Assembly: GCA_026874595.1 (NCBI GenBank)
Contig: CM049306.1
Coordinates: forward strand, 96,773,642-96,837,641
DNA length: 64,000 bases
Direction: 5' to 3'
Origin: Sipunculus nudus
Lineage: Eukaryota > Annelida > Sipuncula > Golfingiida > Sipunculidae
The translations under genes were made by a program, and so were the position numbers. Shown piece after piece: positions 59,921 to 64,000 of the stretch (positions are counted from its first letter, which is position 1; each line of letters begins with the position of its first letter). The notes below the pieces were generated by a model. The model made no database searches, was not told the origin of the DNA, and was given only the letters and a program-made list of their open reading frames with translations.

Positions 59921-62411
59921 ATAAGAACAATGGTTCTCCAATTATCAACAACAAGAACAATGGTTTAGCCAATGACATGCGTACATCAAATGGAGGAACG
60001 TGCCTGTGGCGCAGACTCGGACTCACAAGAGTACGACTCTGCTATTTAGGGTTTATGACCCCCACAATGCACCGCGGCTTCTAAGTGAAGTGGGTAATGA
60101 TGTCCGTTCAAAGATGTTAGACTGATATTTTTTCCAAGGCGAAGTACATATTACAATAAGTTATATTTTGTAAGCATACGCATGTGAAATATAAAAAGAT
60201 GTTCCCTTGAAAAGAAAAAAATATTGATCTTTAGGTTTGGCAGCTGAGACAAGTATATATAGTCCTGGAGGTCCCACAGTGCCTACCATGAAGAGATCTG
60301 TTTCAAGCAAATACGACCTCTGGGGAAGGGTGGGTACGTACGTTGTTGTGCCATTGCTGCATATAGGACTATGCAACGGACCAGATTGCCTGTCTATCCC
60401 AAATAGGTTTTATAGGATGACAAATGAGCAAGTAGTTTAAACGGTGTCACGTCCATGCCAGGTAAGTATTATCATCACGAAGTAACCCAGAGACAAATAA
60501 AATCGAAATTTTCACCAATAGGAATTCGAGTGTATATGCTCGATAACGCTTACAGCAGATTACATTTATTAAACATTCATTGTTTCCACTATCGTGTGTA
60601 CCTAACTCTTGTGAGAGCTAGCCACATTAATTGTGCCTTGTATACAGTAAGCCACCTCTCGACAAAGTCTAAAGTGACCGCCTTTACTTTAGTCTTAGTA
60701 TGCGTTCCGCAAAATCGATTTGCGCTACATTAGTTTTCGATGTAAACATAACATCAGGTATAAATAATACATTTTTTCCTTTCTACTGATATCTCCAACC
60801 ATATACGATCAGAAGTGATAATTAAAAGGCTGTCTTAAATGAAATATATTCCTTTTTTACAATACAGAAATGGAACGTCAGATCTCGACCCTTTGCTTCA
60901 CATTCTCCCGACAAGGCGTTTTACTATTATCCATTGCCTCACAACACACCGCCTTAATGACTCGTGGTTTCAGCAACTCTAAGGATGCATGACAGGGTCA
61001 GTTCATTGCCTTTCTTCGCGATTAAAGCTATATAACTGGTCACTTCTTGTTATAAATCATAAAGAGTTTCATTAAACATAACATATCACAAGGAAAAGTC
61101 AAAATATATGTGAAAAACACGCACTATCATGTGGCAGCGACTTTGGGGCTATGTGCCCGCCTCCTTGTGTGAAAAGTATGTACCGCTCACTTATGCATAG
61201 TTTGAAGGCTACACTGTCGATTAATACATGATTCATACAGTGAGTATATGAGAAATCAAGTCTAATAAATAAGAGTTCACGTCACAAACTAATAAAATAA
61301 ACAGCCTTAAATCATTTACGATAATCATCAATATACAGAGCAGTTATCTAGCGTGTTTTACTGTCACATCGTGCCATGAAGATTCCTCCCTTCATAATGC
61401 AACAAGTTTCCATGATTTTTTTTTTTTTTTTTTGTATTTCTGCGTCAGGTCCCAAGCCTAGTCTACCACACTGTTCAGGTACACTTCGCGCTGATCCAAC
61501 GATGCACAGACTATCCGTTTTGTTTATATCCACGTGTTTGTCACATAGAAGCAACTGAACCCTGCTTGCCTTAACAATAGACACATTCCAGGTAATCACT
61601 TGACAAGAACTGAGTATGTTCAGCATTTTCTGCTGATATGCTTCGTGAGCAAGTAAGTCACAGGAAATAATAGAAAATAATATGTATCACGCTGTTACTT
61701 TGCCTTGTTTCCACGACTAATGCTAGTAAAACCTTTGGGTCTATTGCAATTACTATTAATATCACATATTAAAGGCTATAATAGTCTATTACTATTATTT
61801 ATTAATTACTATTACCCCATGTTTGAAGGTGGGCCGCTTAAATGGCCGATGTTCGTAACCCAAACTGATCCATCCACGGCAGGAAATCTGACAGCAAATT
61901 AGACGAACCAGAGGTTTGATAAAGACAATATATATTGCGTATAGCTTCACGTGCTTGCACCAGCAAGAACTAGAGGCCATTCAACTACGGACATTTATTA
62001 TGTTTGTCAACAGGGACACGTTTTCATTGTTTACTTAAAGATAAACTCTCTCATGTATATGTGCGGTTTAAGATATTTCCTTTCATTAATTACCTACAGG
62101 TCATTAATGCGTTTTCAATTCAGAAATCCCATAATTCTACAAGTAAGTCAGGTGGATAACTGGCTCTAAGTGTGAGCTGGTAAACTTACCATTACAAAGC
62201 TGTTTGAGGTATCCGTTCTTACACAGACATTGTCCATTTGTCTGATTACAAAATTCCTCACGGCAACCGTCGCCACATCTCCGGGTACACTAGTGTCGAA
62301 AGAAACCCAGGTTGCAGCTCGAACAAATCCCCCTTCTTTTGTCACATGATCCGTTGCAATGAATTGGACACGCTTTGTCACACATTTGACCATACCATCC
62401 CAGGATGCAGT
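56584..62411 (-). CDS. Gene C: EGF-repeat receptor with ITIM-like tail (5' part outside window)
   Basis: A paralogue of gene B. Three EGF exons (62190, 59527, 59173), a 109-bp TM exon (58542), a 32-bp basic exon (58319) and a tail exon (56584) join in consistent phases. The tail of about 90 residues contains HYDEVLYHTI, aligned without gap to NDEVIYHTI of gene B, and ends in a basic segment. The most upstream EGF exon has an in-frame TAG, so it is either skipped (phase 1-1) or the gene is failing. The rest of the ectodomain and the start lie above 62411, probably outside the window. Confidence 0.8.
57810..57940 (+). repeat. (TA)n array with flanking repeat
   Basis: The TA array 57810-57853 is followed by CTGGTTCATTGT and GTATACACAGAAAAGTGG, the same flank as at 52785. 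It lies in the large gene C intron before the tail exon. Confidence 0.75.
57985..58177 (-). repeat. Retroelement-tail-like segment and (TA)n array
   Basis: On the minus strand CACCTGACGATGCAGACTGT, TTCGAAAGCTCGTGTCTTAA and TAAACAAGTT follow a TA array (58138-58177). It has the same design as 43290-43443. Confidence 0.55.
58319..58350 (-). CDS. Gene C juxtamembrane basic mini-exon
   Basis: It encodes KRKVQRTRLH with split codons on both sides, in the position of the gene B linker exon. Acceptor CTTGCAG, donor G|GTATGT. Being only 32 bp, it rests on phase and splice-site agreement. Confidence 0.72.
58542..58650 (-). CDS. Gene C transmembrane exon
   Basis: It encodes ETEFTYRIKGGMIDFGATLA then GAVCVGMIVATFLLHK, a TM helix. 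Acceptor TTCCAG in phase 1, donor AA|GTATGT in phase 2; 109 bp like the gene B TM exon. Confidence 0.87.
59173..59301 (-). CDS. Gene C membrane-proximal EGF exon
   Basis: CRNGFFGKLCESRCPKKC then CDRLDGRCYCKDGHTGFPC. 129 bp, phase 1-1. It is the intact counterpart of broken gene A exon 20702-20812. Confidence 0.87.
59527..59751 (-). CDS. Gene C double-EGF exon
   Basis: CSDGRYGPSCRKHCPDMC...CRHGFYGKRCERRCGEGC...CNCTDGFNPDKCEG. 225 bp, all Cys present. It is the closest intact relative of gene A exons 22302 and 21520. Donor G|GTCAGT. Confidence 0.9.
59752..62189. other. Gene C intron, about 2.4 kb
   Basis: It holds a (CT)n run at 59871-59918. No further EGF exon was found, so the spacing is much wider than in genes A and B. 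Confidence 0.5.
59871..59918. repeat. (CT)n microsatellite
   Basis: Pure TC repeat of 24 units. Confidence 0.97.
62190..62411 (-). pseudogene. Gene C double-EGF exon with TAG stop
   Basis: CILGWYGQMCDKACPIHC...CNLGFFRH then TAG (62292-62290), then CTRRCGDGC...CLCKNGYLKQLCN. It is otherwise open over 222 bp with good splice sites. One base separates it from a normal exon, so a sequencing error or a polymorphism is possible. Confidence 0.8.
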
Positions 62412-64000
62412 CTGCAGACGAAGGTTACATGGCCTGTAATACTGATTCATCAATTCATCGCTTAACACGGGTTTGTCAATCTTAAATAATAAATGTACAC
62501 CTGTTCCGATGGTCAAAGTTTCAGTGTTCAAAGTAAAGCATGGACAGCTTGGGCTTATGCAACCATATATAATGTTATATATGCGTTAACGGGAGATAAA
62601 GAGAATGGTTATGCTCCAACAAATGTTTTAAAAGCGCTTCTTCCTCGAACTATCTATAAACACTCATTTGTTTTTGTGAAATTTTGAAATATATGAAAAG
62701 TCGTATTCTTATTTATCAGAGCAGTAAGATACGATAGTTCATGTAGCATCACTGTATATCAGAATCTATTAGATTGCCATTCCAGCATTAAAACGCAGTC
62801 TTTTTTGGACTATTTCAACGATGCAAGAGCCTCTCATAATCAAAATTTTCTAGAAGTATCATTATTTGAGCTATATTACAGTAATATGTGCATAAAATAA
62901 CCATGGAAATGTATGAATCCCTGTCAATGATAGAACAAGGAAGAAAGTGGAGTTTAGCTGAAGTATAATGAGACACTTTTAATTTATTTACTGAAATAAA
63001 ATGCTGTAAAAAATTTAAAAAATTCCATTTTCAAATGAGCATACACTAAATCTGATAAGAATATATTGTAATGTCTAAAATATGAACATTGGGGCCTGAT
63101 GCCATTTAATAATGCAATTAGGAAAAAAAGGTGATGTGCCAAAGAGTTGTTTGAAAGGATATTTTTGACCAACAATTAAATGTGTTAATATTATTACTAA
63201 TTCAGAAAACAAGTTACAAATATTTCAATATACAGTCACAAAGGCCTCCAGTCAGGTCGTAAAGCCGAATGGTGACCCTTAATAATTAGTTTTCGGCCGA
63301 TGTTGTCGCCGGGGCAAAGGTGTGATAGCTGCAGCTAGTGGCGCAACGCCAGGCTCCGTATACCCCTTGTAAGCGGCTGAGCAGTTTGTCCAAGAACACT
63401 TATGTATTATCAACCAATTGTGTCATTTACTTAAAATTGCCGTTATTCAGCTTATTTATCATTTCAATGTTACCCTCAAGAAGAACACCAATCGATCACG
63501 ATAGTCTTGCTGTCACCTGCCAGAGATATGGAGTCAAAGAAAAGAAAACGGACTGTGTTATGCGTGTGCGCACTGGCGCCGCATGCGGGCTGTTAAAGAA
63601 ACTAACCCAAAACGATGTCATTTGATCTTTCCTCCCGTGAATTTGTTGGAAAAAATGGCAAACAAGTATCCTAAAAACAGGTTAAAATAGGTTTTACCTA
63701 TCAAATTCTGCAATTAATCCAATATTTTTAGTACATTAAGTGGGTCGAAAAGAAACATCGTGTTCAATCAGTATTATAGCGTTAAGTAAATCATTAACTG
63801 TCGTAAGAAATTGGCCTTAGACCTCGGACCGAATTTCCGAAAATTCGTTTTACCGAAAGAAAAGCTCTTCCCCCGACGCTTTCGGAAAAACGGCGCTCTA
63901 CTGTACAAATTCCAAACAATTTAATCATGGATAAAAATACCTCCTATAATAGCTTTAATATATCATTGAATGATATAAGCTATATACTTAAGATATAGAT
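62412..64000. other. Upstream of gene C exons; no feature recognised
   Basis: No EGF exon, signal peptide exon or repeat could be supported here. A plus-strand open frame at 63338-63625 has no recognisable content. Confidence 0.45.

Overview
The window looks like animal nuclear DNA from a mollusc, most likely a bivalve. It is AT-rich, has small exons separated by introns of a few hundred bases, carries tRNA-derived SINEs, MITEs and many (TA)n arrays, and its genes are MEGF10/Draper/scavenger-receptor-F-like EGF-repeat receptors, a family expanded in bivalves. The organism call is inference; the gene calls come from reading exons, splice sites and phases directly.

All recognisable protein-coding sequence lies on the minus strand, as three tandem receptor units. 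Gene C (about 62,411 down to 56,584) has three EGF exons, a transmembrane (TM) exon, a short basic exon and a tyrosine-containing tail. Gene B (44,399 to 33,015) has fourteen usable EGF exons, a TM exon of the same 109 bp length, a linker exon and a tail with seven tyrosines. Gene A (29,644 to 16,449) has EGF exons, a TM exon, a juxtamembrane exon and one protein-tyrosine-phosphatase (PTP) domain over eight exons. Every intact EGF exon is symmetric phase 1-1 and every TM exon starts in phase 1, so EGF modules can be added, lost or skipped without changing frame. No signal-peptide exon was found for any unit. Gene C continues beyond the window, or B and A may share upstream exons.

The cytoplasmic tails are the main interest. 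Tail B contains a match to the ITAM consensus (YQEL-x8-YHTI), an ITIM-like VIYHTI, a YINE and a terminal YEEI. Tail C aligns with it without gaps across DEV[I/L]YHTI but has Pro in place of the first ITAM Leu, leaving an ITIM-like VLYHTI. Gene A has a PTP domain in which the signature HCSAGxGRTG reads DCSAGVGCTG, so the conserved His and the catalytic Arg are both replaced. Together these look like a receptor cluster with putative activating, inhibitory and pseudophosphatase outputs. Gene A's ectodomain is full of broken EGF exons, although its PTP exons remain open with usable splice sites.

Layout: 1-3,640 intergenic with SINE remnants; 3,640-7,790 a 63-bp minisatellite; 7,790-16,440 intergenic with dispersed and tandem repeats; 16,449-29,644 gene A; 29,650-33,000 spacer with a MITE and one copy of a repeat element; 33,015-44,399 gene B; 44,400-56,580 repeat-rich spacer (2.5 kb inverted copy of the same element, Harbinger-like MITE, tandem array, SINE with target-site duplication); 56,584-62,411 gene C; 62,412-64,000 no feature recognised.
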